Assembly: GCA_014898425.1 (NCBI GenBank)
Contig: RCSZ01000016.1
Location: forward strand, 186,001 to 250,000
Source: Botryotinia globosa
Lineage: Eukaryota; Ascomycota; Leotiomycetes; Helotiales; Sclerotiniaceae
DNA length: 64,000 nucleotides
Direction: 5' to 3'
Shown here: in pieces, positions 23,001 through 35,061 of the stretch
How the letters are laid out: every line of letters begins with the position of its first letter
How positions within the stretch are numbered: the stretch's first letter is position 1
Position numbers and translations under genes: made by a program
Notes under the pieces: model-generated
Told to the model about the DNA's origin: nothing
The model's database searches: none
Seen by the model: the letters and a program-made list of their open reading frames with translations, nothing else

Positions 23001-26000
23001 GCTCCAAGCCTCCAACGTGGACACAACACGGTGGACTCTTGCTGTGGTGCGAAGTAGATATTCGTGGGTAGAGTGTGAGAAGTCGGTTTGCGTGGCATTA
23101 AGGAAGAAAAATGATAAAATTGACTCTATTGCATTTAGTATGGAATACAGAACTCTGTAAAGATGTCTAGTCAGGGACTAGTGAGGAGCAAATCGATTAT
23201 CGCAATTATAAAAGACGATCACCATTTAATACCGATTGTAGAGAATGGATATCCATCGGCATCATTTGTTAGCACACGGACAATTCGAATTGATTTCTCA
23301 CCATCTCATGACAAACCATCAAGCCTGTCGAGTCTGTTCTCCTGAATCCCGTGACTCGTGAGTCGTGAGTTCGTATTTGCTTGTCAAGGAGCCAGTGAGT
23401 GTGAGTGAGAATGAGGAAGATGGAGGAGAGTGAAAAGATGGATTATCATGGATGAAGCTTAGCCCCCCCAAGGTCTATGCTATGATCCAGGGGTCAAGCA
23501 CTACTAGAGTTAGCCTTGTAACAAAATTAATCTAGTGCCACGAAGTGTACTATCTATGTAGGGTCCCGTGGCTCCAGAGTCCATACGGTCAGAACCCTAA
23601 CCTATTGTTCTTCTTTTCTTTTTGTAAGCGTTGGAACGAAAGCTGTCAGCGTGGTTTGGAGGTTCGCTCAAGCATCAAAACGTACACATGGCGATATCTG
23701 AACGATGGATAGGGGTGCACAGATTAAATGCAAAGGATACGCCGAAGGTCCACGGACTTCGAGGTGTACGGAGTATGAGATTCTGATGGGAACCATTGGA
23801 TCGTCTCATGATGGGATTCTTTGATACGGGAGTCGCAGTGTTATAGAGTCCCAATTCGAAAAAGAGAAACAATTCTCGTAGCGAAAGTTTAGGAATAGAA
23901 ACCGTATCGGTATTGGCGTTTACTTCTCTAGAGAGGCTTTTGCTGTCAGCCTGTTGCTCTTGCTGTTGCTCTTGCTGTTTTGTTTTGTTTCGTTTTGTTT
24001 TGTATGAACCAATGCAGCACGATTGTGTGCGTGCTGTGTGTACGTTTGAAAGTGCGTTGAAAGTGCTGAGCAGTTTGATGAAGCAAAGAGCAGAGAAAAC
24101 GGTGATCAGCGTTATTTAATCACTTATGACGATGAGGTTGTATGTGTAGATTCCTCAAGGAAGTAGGAGTTGGTTTGTACTACTCTAGAAATTGGAATAT
24201 GATGATAATCCTACCTACCAAGACACCAAGACTGACTCTGCATGTATAGATACCTGGGTATTTGATAGGTAGAGATCTAAATCGTGGAGGGCATATCTAT
24301 GCAAATGTGAATTTGAATCAACACGAAACAGTCAAACAAATGAATATGGCAAAACAAAAACCGTTCAGCCTGTTTAGCCTTATGTTCAAGCGGTGTGGTG
24401 TGGGATATAAACTATTGAATGCATCGTGATATGTACAGAGTAGAGAACTACTCTCAAGCTGCTCTAGTTCTGAAGAAAATAGTGTGCCCCCAAAAAGCGC
24501 CGGTCTTAGCCTGAAGATTCAGCAAATCTGAGATTCACCAATCAAAGCTTATTCAAGAATGGTCTTGAGTACTTGGTAGGTCCACGGGTAGTGAGGAGGT
24601 AGTTTGAGGAAGGGGCTAAATTTCTTCCTGGAGGAAGCTGGAACCCCTTGGTGATATGGGAGGATACGACATACCGACACAACTTTTAGAAATAGAGATC
24701 CTAGAAATATGCTCGAGTATTATTTGTGATATTCTATATCCGTATACTTGCAAAATCTCATAAATAGTTCATGGGAATCGACGAGTCAGAGAGTGGATAT
24801 CGAATATTGATATCACACACTCCATGAATCGTCAAACCAGGGAGAAGGGAGGCGGGAGATGGATCGAGTAAGATGCTGTGGAGCGGGATGATATGTGGAT
24901 GTGTGTGATATCCAGTTGTGATTCTTTTGGGGTGGTTTGGTGGCTGGTCATTGGTTGGATGGTGGGATGGTTGGATGACCGAATGGCTGGATAGGTGAAT
25001 AGTGGGATTGTTGGATGACCGAACGGCTGGATCCATAGGTGAATAGATGGAATAATCGCAATTCGTCCTGAATTCTAAAATCTAAAATGTAAATTCCAAA
25101 ATCTAAAATCTAAAGCATAAATCGTAGTGGGATGGATGTGCCGCAAACGTCTGTGTGTACGAAGTATAAGCCCACAGCTCACAGCCTACAAACGCTCGAG
25201 TGAGGATTCTTTGACTTTTGATTCAAAAGGATTGATAATTATTCTCTCGATATTGTCGATATCATCGGAGTTCTCGATATTATCGATTATTCAATTGGCT
25301 GATATGCGTATACGGAGTATGAAATGGGAAAACTTTGATGGAAGGAGAAAGGAAGAGAGGTAGCTAGGCGAGGATAGGTAGTAGGTATGTAGATATCCAA
25401 GAAACCCCCTTGCAAAGTATGTCTATCTACTCTGTACAGTAGATAGAGTAGAGTAGATAGAGTAGAGGATGAGGATAAGGATGAGTTTGCACACAACACA
25501 CACACAATTGGAAATGTCAACCCCCCCCGTCCCTGCCCCCAGACTACAGGACAGGCATATTTGACGTTTGGATTTGGTGTCTACTTCTATCATCTTGCAT
25601 GAACAACAACCACGCAGCATACAATCTAAAAAAAACTTGAAATATATTATTATTTTTGCTTTTTCCTTGCCTCTTTTCCACCTAGATTGGTCTTCTTCCT
25701 TGACGTACAAGTTGCCAACATTCACCAGTTTCTGTGATAAATTACTGACGGTACAGTTCTAAACACTTATTAGCCGCGTCTATATATATATGATGTGTAA
25801 ATACTTTTCAGCAGCTAAGCAGGAAGTCAAAATATCACCTCATTATAACCTCAGCAGATCAATTCAAGACTTACTTAGGGTTAGACATATTCTCTGCATG
25901 TTGAGTAGAGCCTAGCTGCTACTTGTATTGCCTATCATTATCACAACATTATCATCGTCACGGCTCTCCGTCTCTGTCGACTCCAATTTTATAAAGATTC

Positions 26001-26959
26001 TATCACCCCATCTATGAAAGCAAATTTCAAATTAGAAAATCCTTTTGTGCGCTCTTGAATTTATATCTATCTTATCCTCCTCCTCTTCCTTCTCCTCATC
26101 TGTTGACGGTACTACCTTGGTTGGATATTCAATTGCAAAACCCATGCTTCTCAACTCTTCAAGCATACTCCATATATACACCTCTTCGTATATACACCTC
26201 TCCTAAAATACTACCTACATCCATCATCATTCGACAAACTTCATTAGAGTAACTCGACTTCGTACAATACAAGATACTCGCCATAGAAATATACTATAGA
26301 AGTTCACCCAAAGTCTTTTTCCGGGTCCTCGACATTACCGCCCCATTTATTTTTCAAAAAGAATTTCCAGTTATCCTTTCTTTTTCTTGGTCTCCCCCGC
26401 GTTGGCCGCCAATTACATATCGAGGTTTCGCTTTTTGCGAAAGGACATAAACTTGAAACGATGTACGTTCTCAACTACCACCCAAGACCAGGTATAACCA
26501 CTGGTCTTCCCTCCTAACACAATTTTAATGATAAGAGAAGCCTTGATCTGACTGGACTTTCATATATAGCTTGACACGTCCCCAGATAGACAGACTTGCA
26601 TATCTTTTATTCCGATATTACAAGAAGTTTCACACGTATACACACACACATACACTCATACACTCATACACATCGATTACTCAAATTTACTTGACTCTCC
26701 TGCCAATTTTATTATATAAAGCTTGCATGGTATTAAAGTATTCAAAGGTCACGAACCATTGAACTATCCCTATCCTTTCACATCTTCTCAACGCATCGAC
26801 CTAGCTGTCTACTCCCCTACCTCGTCTATTCAAAAGTACCAGGGACGAGGACCCACAGAAGTACTTTATATCCTGGACGAATAAGGATATTTCGTGCCGA
26901 ATAATACAGACATTTGATTCGTTTTAATAATTTAGTCCCTTTATTTTCCCGAAGTCATC
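20014..26959. other. about 7 kb without a supported gene
   Basis: This is the longest gene-free stretch of the left half. Every open frame is short and lacks recognisable domains (for example 21229-21606 + and 22841-23098 -). It contains G-rich tracts near 20930-20980, a TTTTG/TTTCG run near 23975-24003, imperfect repeats at 24940-25035 and 25075-25115, and a 'cgatattgtcgatatc' inverted-repeat cluster near 25245-25290. The last kilobase is pyrimidine-rich and is probably a long promoter and leader for the gene at 26960. A non-coding RNA could be present but the sequence does not show it. Confidence 0.45.
24945..25040. repeat. imperfect tandem repeat built on 'gttggatgaccgaa'
   Basis: Two near-identical blocks (gttggatgaccgaatggctgg and gttggatgaccgaacggctgg, one base different) lie about 45 bases apart among further ggttggatgg-like units. 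Confidence 0.7.
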
Positions 26960-28375
26960 ATGCCTCTTATGAAGAACTTGTTCCCATCTAGGGAATTGGA
27001 AATCGAAAGACCAAATTCAAGAGCTTCACAACCCTCAAGTTTCGCAAACTTCGAATTCGACGACGATTCAAATCTTGAAAGCGAGATGGAAGCTACAGTG
27101 ATGAACAGGTCGAGGCCAAAGAAGAAGCCTAGCATGCCTAAAGTACCTACTATACCTCAGAGAAACAGCAAGAGAACTTCCAAGATAATGAACAATGTTA
27201 TGTCGGAATTGAAGTGTCTGGATGGGTTCAAAGCTACCAAAGAAGTGGTGGAAGAAAAAGAATCCGAAATTTCAGATCCCCACGAATTATACCTTTCCAG
27301 CGAAGAAGATGCTTCACTTTCGGACACAGACTCGCTGCTCGACTTCGAAGCTACTCCTCCATCTGATTATGATGGTTCTCGAAGCTCCTCCCGTGCGTCT
27401 GCTCAAGTTACTGCGAGAGTTGTCTCATTTACTCTTGTGTCAAGACCACGGGTTATAGAAATCCCCCGTCCTAACAGCTTCCACTCGAATCCCACGTCTC
27501 GTAACGTTTCCCCTGTGGCAGACTATCAAATTCGTCATTCAGTCGCAGATATCGCATCATTAGCACCACTCCCTTCATCACACCCACCCCGCCGAAGCTC
27601 TAGGCAGAACTCACCACTGCGAAACTCCGCCCGCCGCCTCTCCATCTCCTCTCTTGGTTCCCTCTCCAAACTCAACACAAATCATCCCAATGCCTCCAGT
27701 GTAACCCTTTCGCAACAGCCCTCTAAACTCAATTCCAGCACGACCTTCCTGCTGCCCACCTCTGCCGCCTCAAATTCCTCCCCACAGCACGCTTTTCTCT
27801 CTTCAGATCCATTCCCTTCGCCCATACCATCTCCACAAACCGAAACTCTTCCAGTCCTCCCCGAACCAGAACAAAGCTTCCAATCTCGTCGCCCCAAATC
27901 AATGCATCACGAACGACCCAAAACACCCAATAGTCTCATGGAAGGGCTCCAAGGGCTCACTCGCTCCTTCACTAAGAAGCGACCCAGTATGCCAAAACTA
28001 AATTTGGCATACACTACTAGTTCCGTGGCATCCACTCACAGCAATACCTCAAAATCATCCTTAACCCACAGCAATGCGTCTAAAACTAGCTTACTCACAG
28101 TTGACGAGCGAACACCCAAAGATAGCAAATTCGGAAGTATGAAAAGATCTTCCACAGCACCTCTATATGTGCACGAAGAAAGGGAAAAGACAAAGAAGGC
28201 ACGGGAAACACAATCGGCAATCGATGAGAGGGCACCTGTCAGATATGAAGATATCATGAAGAATGTCATCCGCGAGCCCAGGACTCCAATTACTTCGCAG
28301 AGTACAAGTAGTCCGGGCTTAAAGGGCTGGATGGGCATGGGGATGGGAAACAGAAGGAAGAGTGTTAAGAAATAG
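26960..28375 (+). CDS. Ser/Pro-rich, probably disordered protein of unknown function
   Basis: Single exon, 471 aa, starting MPLMKNLFPS. I recognise no catalytic or binding domain. Ser, Pro, Thr, Arg and Lys dominate, and most of the chain should be unstructured. Three segments look more constrained: a basic PKKKPSMPKVPTIPQRN stretch near 52-68, an acidic block HELYLSSEEDASLSDTDSLL near 108-127, and a beta-like ARVVSFTLVSRPRVIEI segment near 150-166. A second 'KKRPSMPKLNLAY' motif near 338-350 echoes the first. The tail (KGWMGMGMGNRRKSVKK) is Gly/Met then basic. Many S/T-P and RxxS sites suggest phosphorylation, but that is inference. The long pyrimidine-rich upstream region suggests a long 5' leader. 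No neighbour hints at function. Confidence 0.8.
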   Translation: MPLMKNLFPSRELEIERPNSRASQPSSFANFEFDDDSNLESEMEATVMNRSRPKKKPSMPKVPTIPQRNSKRTSKIMNNVMSELKCLDGFKATKEVVEEKESEISDPHELYLSSEEDASLSDTDSLLDFEATPPSDYDGSRSSSRASAQVTARVVSFTLVSRPRVIEIPRPNSFHSNPTSRNVSPVADYQIRHSVADIASLAPLPSSHPPRRSSRQNSPLRNSARRLSISSLGSLSKLNTNHPNASSVTLSQQPSKLNSSTTFLLPTSAASNSSPQHAFLSSDPFPSPIPSPQTETLPVLPEPEQSFQSRRPKSMHHERPKTPNSLMEGLQGLTRSFTKKRPSMPKLNLAYTTSSVASTHSNTSKSSLTHSNASKTSLLTVDERTPKDSKFGSMKRSSTAPLYVHEEREKTKKARETQSAIDERAPVRYEDIMKNVIREPRTPITSQSTSSPGLKGWMGMGMGNRRKSVKK

Positions 28376-28865
28376 ACACTTAATTTCTCCCATCTACTAC
28401 TTTTTTTTGTTATTCTTTTTTTTGTCCTTTCGACACCATGATACGCTCTACTATACGATACGATCATCAGATTCGTACTCTCGTTCGTCCATAACATCAA
28501 CTTGGACGATCTCTCTTTTTGGGGGCAACAGGAGTTTTTGGGAAGGGATTACCGGTACAACACAATGACCGCTACGGAGGCTATCTAACTATCTTGCTAT
28601 TTGCTTTTTATTTGTTTTCTGCAGGGCGTTTAGGGTTGAGCTTTTGGGAGGAAATACCTTTGCTTCTTACTACTTTACTATCTCTGCCAGCGCGCATTGC
28701 ATATGTTTACAATATCTCGTTACTGTTTATTTTATTGCAGTTGATCGATTGATCTTTTTTTGGATGGATTCTGGTGTTGGGGAGGCAAAATCCTAGATGG
28801 AAATGTGTAATTTTTACTCGGGTAGTAAAAAGTCCCAGAGACTTTGGAGGGGAAGGAAGGAAGAA

Positions 28866-28869
<4 letters not shown>

Positions 28870-28912
<43 letters not shown>
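28870..28912. repeat. GA dinucleotide microsatellite
   Basis: About 21 uninterrupted ga units, roughly 500 bases after the stop codon of the Ser-rich gene. Confidence 0.97.
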
Positions 28913-28916
<4 letters not shown>

Positions 28917-29450
28917 TGAGTTGAGATGGGATGAAATGGAATTAGCATAGCATAGCAAAGGAGTAGTATGACCATTTACAACTGCCATTCAATCATCGAA
29001 TCGAGCAAGTTCTATTTACCCATGATCACCGTTTCTTTGACCTATTCTATCTATAATTGAGAAAATCCCACGAAATTTTCCGGTCCACGTGGTACAGATA
29101 TATAAAAATCCATGCTTCAAATATCACGACGCCGTCAACGCCCAAGGAGATACAGACCGCAACTTCGGACATCCGGTCGGTGGTCAGCTCGAGGAACATG
29201 GAACAAAAGTCACACCAATGCGAACACAACCTCACGCTCTCAAGGCATTCTGCAACTGCAACTGCATATTCAACCCGATTTTCCTCGAAATCTTCGGAGA
29301 ATTTGGTTCTCGTGTTGTGTTTCTTTGTATCTGTGGATTCAAGTATTTAGTACAGCATATATGTACCGGTACAACTTCATGTCATGTCGTGTCATATAAT
29401 CCTCTTTTACGGTGAAGATATTCACTTCTCTATGCATTCCTGTGATGATG

Positions 29451-29492
29451 TGAATATATGTATATATGTATATATGTATATATGTATATATG
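29451..29492. repeat. ATATGT-type microsatellite
   Basis: A regular alternation of tatata and tgta units, about five copies of an 8-bp tatatgta-like repeat. Confidence 0.9.
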
Positions 29493-29755
29493 ATTTGGCA
29501 GAACACGAGTTTTTTTTATAGTTTTTTTCTTCCTTCTCGAAATCATGTAGGTACGTACTCTAGATAGTGCGACCCCCTTCCAACGCTTTTGCATCATGTG
29601 TCTCAGAATAGAGTGATACATAATTCAATGCATGCTGTGTATGTGTGTGTATGTAGGTACTATGGAGTATGGAGGTACTATGTAAATACTTCAAAACCAC
29701 GCCTCCATCTTACCCAACCAACCATTCGGAATTTGGTGTTTGATCTCGTGTCATC

Positions 29756-29806
29756 TCCTTTCATCTCCTTCTCCTTCTACTCCTTCTACTCCTTCTACTC
29801 CTTCTA
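29756..29806. repeat. pyrimidine array (ctccttcta)
   Basis: Repeated ctccttcta units preceded by ctcctttcat copies. This is a simple intergenic array. Confidence 0.85.
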
Positions 29807-32055
29807 ATCTCAACTTGTCTCCCAGCTTCCCAGCTTCCCAGCTTCCATCTTCTATCTCTCAATCCATTCTCGCGACTCGGGGCTACACACCATCCCAGCA
29901 TATCCATGTAAGTATATCAAACCCACCCCCCATTATCCATTGCATTCAAAAACACAAATGCCAAGTTACCAACCCTTCCAAGTTCCAAGTTCCAAGTTCC
30001 AATACCTCATTCTTAACCCCCAAACCCTACATTCATAATTTCCTCGATAGTACCACACAGTCCAAACACGGTATTGTTCTTAAACTACTCGCGCACGTTC
30101 TCTTTTTCTTCTCTGACACTAAAACGAGATCCCCCCAGTCAGGTTGTTTAGCAAGGTATATACTCCCTCTGCTCTATACAAGCAGACTTATGTAAATGGC
30201 AAACAAACGAATATCACTGGACACCCATGGTAAAATGAACGAGGACGAAATAATATATCTCGGTATCCTATTCCGCCAATCACAGACGTCTCTCGCTTTC
30301 GTGAACGGAATACTCGCTAGTTTCATGTATATATGTAGATGAAATCCCCTGGTAATAATGTGGGGAGCAGCTATTATTTATGTGTGAACGAGTATGGTTT
30401 GCTTACATATCTGCAGGTAAGCTCACATCTATCAAGGTATCTCTCTCTCTCTCTCTCTATGGAGAAATAAACCTCCCTTTAAGTGGGGCTCTCGAAATCG
30501 ATATCTCAAATCTCAAATCTCTTAAATAGAAATAGGCGCCTCGCTCGGAGAATAAAATGGAAAGCCTTTCCTCCCTTATTTAAAATTTTCATCCGATCTT
30601 TAATATGATGTGCATCTACGTACGCGTCAGTATATCGCAAAAATTTACCGCTTCAAGTCTAGTTGCCAGATTTAGGGACCTTTTCTTCACCGACGGAATG
30701 TAATATACCTGAAGCGTGATGTACCCCAGGATTCAGGGGTGGCGACGAAATTAGACGTCTGACAATCAGGAGATTTGGGTGCTTTTTCCAGAAGGGTTTC
30801 TCCCAGGCCCAGCATCGTGTGACACGATTCGTGTCCCACTGTTCAACGGTTCATGTGGGTGATCGTATGGATAATGGTATGCGGGTGATGTGATGGGTTG
30901 GTTTATCGTATACTGGCCATTCATCCTTGCGATGCTGGGTGGATCGGAGTGCGATATGAAATGACAGATCGGACTCTGAGCCACAGAGCCACCCATCTTA
31001 AAGTTAAACTTAAAGAGCATGCGTCATGTGACTCATGTCTATGTAGGTATTATGCTCGTACGAAAAGATGATGTCTAATTTTTCTGAAACAGTCGTCGAT
31101 GGCGAAATTGGGAAGCCGTGGATCTGAGATCTGTCTGAGATGGAATTTCGGTTCATGGCTGTGAGGCGTTGGAATCAGGGGTGTGAGATATGCCGAGCTA
31201 TGTAGCACGGTTACGTTGGAGATTTGACGTTGCCGCACTTACCATATGTCCCTCAATTAGTTCATTGCAAGAGGGGTTTCGTTAAGTGTTAGTCAAGAAC
31301 TCATTACCTTTGTGAGGGAATTCCTCAGATTCTACAGCCTTCCAACATCGCAAGCGGGGATCCGAATTTGAACCTTTTCACCCGGAAACCGTGGTCCGGC
31401 CGGTCGGAAATGTTGACATGGCCTCATCATGCTGCGGAGGGCGGACAGCGTCTTAATATATTGCTGAGGGATGCTCAAGTCTGTAGTAAATCTATTCCTT
31501 CCTATATATGAGAGGAGGAAGCATATGGCATGCTACATGTGCTATAGAGAGTAGTCTTCCCTCTATTCGGCGATCCGCTGTAGAGTGGAGGAAGTCAAGC
31601 GACATACTCTAGACTTAAGTGCCACACACAATATAAAGAAAAGCCCGCGCTTGCTCAACAACCTGCTCGAATGGTAGTTTATTCTCATGGCATGCTAAAA
31701 TATTTCCGGGCCTCATCTTCCGCTTGGGAGGAGGTTATCGATGTGCTCAATATCAAGCTTGGGTTTCGGTCCAGTTTTCATCAAGCAATGAAAGTGCCTC
31801 TGGCAGTTTAGCAATGAGAGTATATTTGCTCGAGATGGGTCTACCTGACCTCTCAGATAACATGACACTATTCACTGATCAGTAGCCAATTTAACATATG
31901 ATACAACCCAAAGATCTATTCACGTGTATTGACAAAATGTGGTTTCTTTGCTCACTATTAAGAAGTGAACTCGGAACATTATATGGACAGATTCCTCTAT
32001 TCGTTTATGATATGAGAATACGGAACCTGATCGAGATAGTAAGTAGCGCTCCAGA

Positions 32056-33175
32056 CTACTTACCCTCGGTCATGAACTCTGTTGCCAGATCCGCAATTGC
32101 ATATAATGAAGTATCAGGCTGTCCTCCCAATAGGGCTGAAAAATGTTCACGTTTACGACTTTTCATCCTTGAACACTCTTCACATATGTATTGATATCGA
32201 GCACTCTCCTTATTACACAAATTCAAGCCATATGAAAATAGGGATTTCGAATAATACAAATCTGATCTTCGATCTTTTTATCACTCCATTCCACAGTCAA
32301 AGTTTCCAATTCTAGGGGAGGACTAACCCCAGTTTCTACAAAGTCTTGAATTGCAGTCCAAGTAGGATATTGCAATAGTCAACGAGTTCCATATACTAAA
32401 ATTGCGCGGTCCGTTGCTATAGAAAGGTAATTCTTGGTAAGTGTTGAAAGAAGATTAAGTGATGCAGATGACAGCTCAAGAGGGCCTCAAGGTGTCGGAA
32501 GCATAAGGATGACTGAGGTTCCAACGAAGCTACCATCAACGGGTACGCTAGGTGCAAGTGAGTTGTGTAATATCATAATTTGAATATATATCCTACCAGC
32601 TTCATCCAATCTCATGACGTCTAGAAGTTCTCTATCTTCAGGAAAAGCTGTGTTGACAATCCAATCGACAGGTATTTCCTTTCACAACGTAGGATTTGCA
32701 CTGATACTAGCCACCTTCATGACACTATCTAAGCCAAATTGATCCGAATTTACTATTAAATCATGAACTAATTCTCTCCTCTGGAAGTATAGTAGAAAGC
32801 CTTCGTAACACCACCGATCGTCCCCTATAGCAACAGCCCAATTGTTGTAATCCCTTCCGCCGCCGCGAACCCGCCCGCCATCATGGAGGAGAACGCTTCA
32901 GCCATCTAATGTTTTCCCTGCAAGAAGTGTAACAACGCGGTTATCGAGTGCAGGATCGGGTGCTGTCTTATAACGCTAACCAAATTCAGATCCATGAAGA
33001 ACCAACCCCTCTCTTAAGCAAAATCTTCAAGGTTGCATTTGATGCAGGATCCACTCAGCTTCGAACACAAGGATGGAGGACGACGGACCTGAACTCTCTG
33101 CGAGGCGACTGGTAAGCCCACAGCCTGCGAGACTGCCACCAATAATAATGCAATTTGATTCCGTAGGGTATCCAT
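32056..33175 (-). pseudogene. decayed, N-terminally deleted GMC oxidoreductase
   Basis: Minus-strand fragments in several frames line up in order with GMC (glucose-methanol-choline) FAD oxidoreductases. First comes a signal-peptide-like start at 33175 (MDTLRNQIALLLVAVSQAVG). Next is HGSEFG-stop-RYKTAPDPALDNR. The degenerate 'GGSS' region follows, with TGA inside it. The family motif DYNNWAVAIGDDRWCYEGF lies near 32798-32855. Later come VPVDWIVN, VDGSFVGTSV and TDRAILVYGTR. The C-terminal LGGQPDTSLYAIADLATEF ends in a stop at 32056. At least four in-frame stops and one frameshift (just before ALLGG) break it. The GxGxxG FAD-binding half-domain is missing between the leader and HGSEFG, so the copy is about 1.1 kb instead of the usual 1.7-1.9 kb. 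Some changes look like C-to-T or G-to-A transitions, but others are not, so RIP alone does not explain it. It should give no active enzyme. Confidence 0.82.
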
Positions 33176-33879
33176 AATCCAGGATTTATGATAAGACAAG
33201 AAGAATTATTCGCTAAAGAAGAAACAGAGGGCTCGTGAAAGTGTATAAAGTATATCTCAGCTAGAAGCTCAAAATTTGACGCATGTGATCATCCTCGTTA
33301 AGCAATGGGGTGTTGTTGCCCCCCTTCGAGGTTGCTGCCGAGGCTACAAGGACGATTCCCATCCTGCCGTTGTAAATTGATGTCAATTCTATTGATACCA
33401 ACTGTAGGTCTTACTATCCAATCTGCATGAATACTTTGTGCATGAAACGATTCGATCCCATAGGGTTTCTTAATTCCTTGAGTTATTTTTATTGACGAAT
33501 ACTAGCTAGTCTTCATGTGTCTGTCACGAAGTGAATTACAATAGCCATGTTTGCCCCAGCTCACTGCATTGTCTGCTCAATGTGCGTGAAAAGGGTCAAA
33601 GAAGGTAAGTCAGGTTTGATCATCTAAGTAGACCTTGAAGCCACCCCTTGGGCAAATATGTTCAGTAGTATATCTGATAGCTCTTGTAACTCCAGACAGA
33701 CGGTTGGAATAAGCTTCACCTCAAAGTCTATGAAAGCCTGGGACGAATAGGATATCCACTACATCACACTACCCCCACCCCCCTTTTTTCCGTATTTGCA
33801 CGTGATTCGCCCCCAAAATTTTGAGAAAAAAAAAAATCAAAAGTGCCAAAAACACAAAAGCACTCGCATGAGATCAGAA
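33176..33879. other. intergenic between GMC relic and tRNA
   Basis: No supported gene. It contains a C-rich run near 33773-33784 and a poly-A run at about 33824-33836. Read on the minus strand, the latter is one of several T-runs that could end RNA polymerase III transcription of the tRNA. Confidence 0.5.
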
Positions 33880-33964
33880 CTCTCTGACGGGGAGTCGAAC
33901 CCCGGTCTCCCGCGCTTTGTCAGATGATGACAAGCGGAAATCATGACCGTTAGACCATCAAAGA
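33880..33964 (-). tRNA. tRNA-Asp(GTC) with a 13-nt intron
   Basis: Read on the minus strand, the acceptor stem TCTTTGA (33964-33958) pairs with TCAGAGA (33887-33881), with G at 33880 as discriminator. The D arm carries TAACGGTCA. The anticodon stem TCCGC/GCGGG closes a loop TTGTCA..C with anticodon GTC. A 13-nt intron at 33915-33927 sits after position 37, the canonical nuclear tRNA intron site. It contains TGACAA, fully complementary to the anticodon-loop TTGTCA, as expected for the pre-tRNA fold. The T arm is CGGGG-TTCGACT-CCCCG and the B box GGTTCGACTCC is perfect. T-runs downstream near 33840-33870 can serve as terminators. CCA is not encoded, as usual in eukaryotes. The isotype is assigned from the anticodon. 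Confidence 0.88.
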
Positions 33965-35061
33965 TGTTGTTATTGTTGAAGAGGCACGGCTTTTTTTTGA
34001 ATATATGTTCCACTGAATGTGGGGCAGATGTGAGAGAAGACCATGACTACTGTAGTGCGTTCAAACCCCGCCACGATAATCTGCCAAGGCGTAGAGAGAT
34101 GTTGGCTATTATCGCCGAAGAGATTAAATAAGATGTAAAGAAGAATGAACCTACAAGTAATTCTAGAGCGGCTAACCTGGAATTGCAGTGCTGATGGTAA
34201 AAGGTAATAACAATCTGGCCAAAAACAGCTTGTCCTAAGTGGTGACAATACGTAACAGGGACCCGGATCATTGAGTGCAACTCAAACGTAGATGTTCAGC
34301 ATTGACAGTGATGGCTCCAAGATATTGAAGATAATATACAATATGAATTTCTCGAGAGACATTGACATGGCCACAAACAAAAATGCCGGGAAGCGATGGG
34401 TTGCATTGACTCCTGGGTTCAAAAGATGGCGAGTTCCAGGACAGTGGCCGAATTCTCTGAGTGTAGATGTACACATTGTAGGCCAAACATCAAGTCTTTG
34501 AACCCAAAGTTGTATTGTGAGAGGGTCAACAAGAGGAAGCCACACGAGACTCGATTATAGTCTCATTCATACCCAGAATCTGATTCCTTGACATCATCAT
34601 TATCACCACGGTCAAGAGATGCAGTCTTCAGTACATGTCGATGGTGATGGAATTGAATGTGTGAATTCGTGATTTTGGAATTTATAGTAGGTAGTCAAAG
34701 TAGAGACATGAATAGTAAAACTTGTTATGATAATGACAATCCTGATGATCGTCCTTTAAGAATCACATGTAATACCTCGACATTAATATCCTGATGATTA
34801 GTGATTGTTAGGTGAGTGGAAGATATCAGACTTGATGATCGATCAAGGTCCCCGCCATTATATTTGAGAGAAACACTAGCGCGTATTCGGATTGGCTGGT
34901 ACAGCTCGACTGGGAGCTTATTGTGGCCTCAGGCCTTATCAACGAAGTTCGCTAAACGAATTTCTCCCACAAGTTTTTTTCGACCAAAATTAAGTTCGAA
35001 AAACATCAACACTTTTCCGACAACCAACGACAACCACGACACAGGTCATCAATTCGTCGAG
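33965..35061. other. intergenic, promoter and leader of uL4 gene at right
   Basis: No supported gene. The frame of uL4 stays open upstream to 34816, but this looks like leader sequence. A pyrimidine/T-rich segment near 34965-35040 is a likely part of the ribosomal-protein promoter. Confidence 0.5.

Larger units (their letters stand above)
28376..32055. other. intergenic, simple-repeat rich
   Basis: No supported gene. It holds a (GA)n run (28870-28912), an (ATATGT)n-like run (29451-29492), a CTC/CTT/CTA array (29756-29806), a 'ccaagtt' array (29977-30001) and a (CT)n run (30440-30459). Overlapping open frames in all three plus frames at 29057-29415 carry no domain. The last few hundred bases lie downstream of the decayed GMC gene. 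Confidence 0.5.

Noticed and set aside
22841..23098. Two overlapping minus-strand frames (65 and 85 aa)
   Set aside because: Different frames over the same bases, no recognisable motif, no extension by splicing.
29057..29415. Three overlapping plus-strand frames near 100 aa
   Set aside because: All three frames open at once indicates chance absence of stops; no domain in any.
34816..35061. N-terminal extension of ribosomal protein uL4
   Set aside because: In frame, but uL4 proteins begin at the MASRPTV position; the upstream part is leader sequence.
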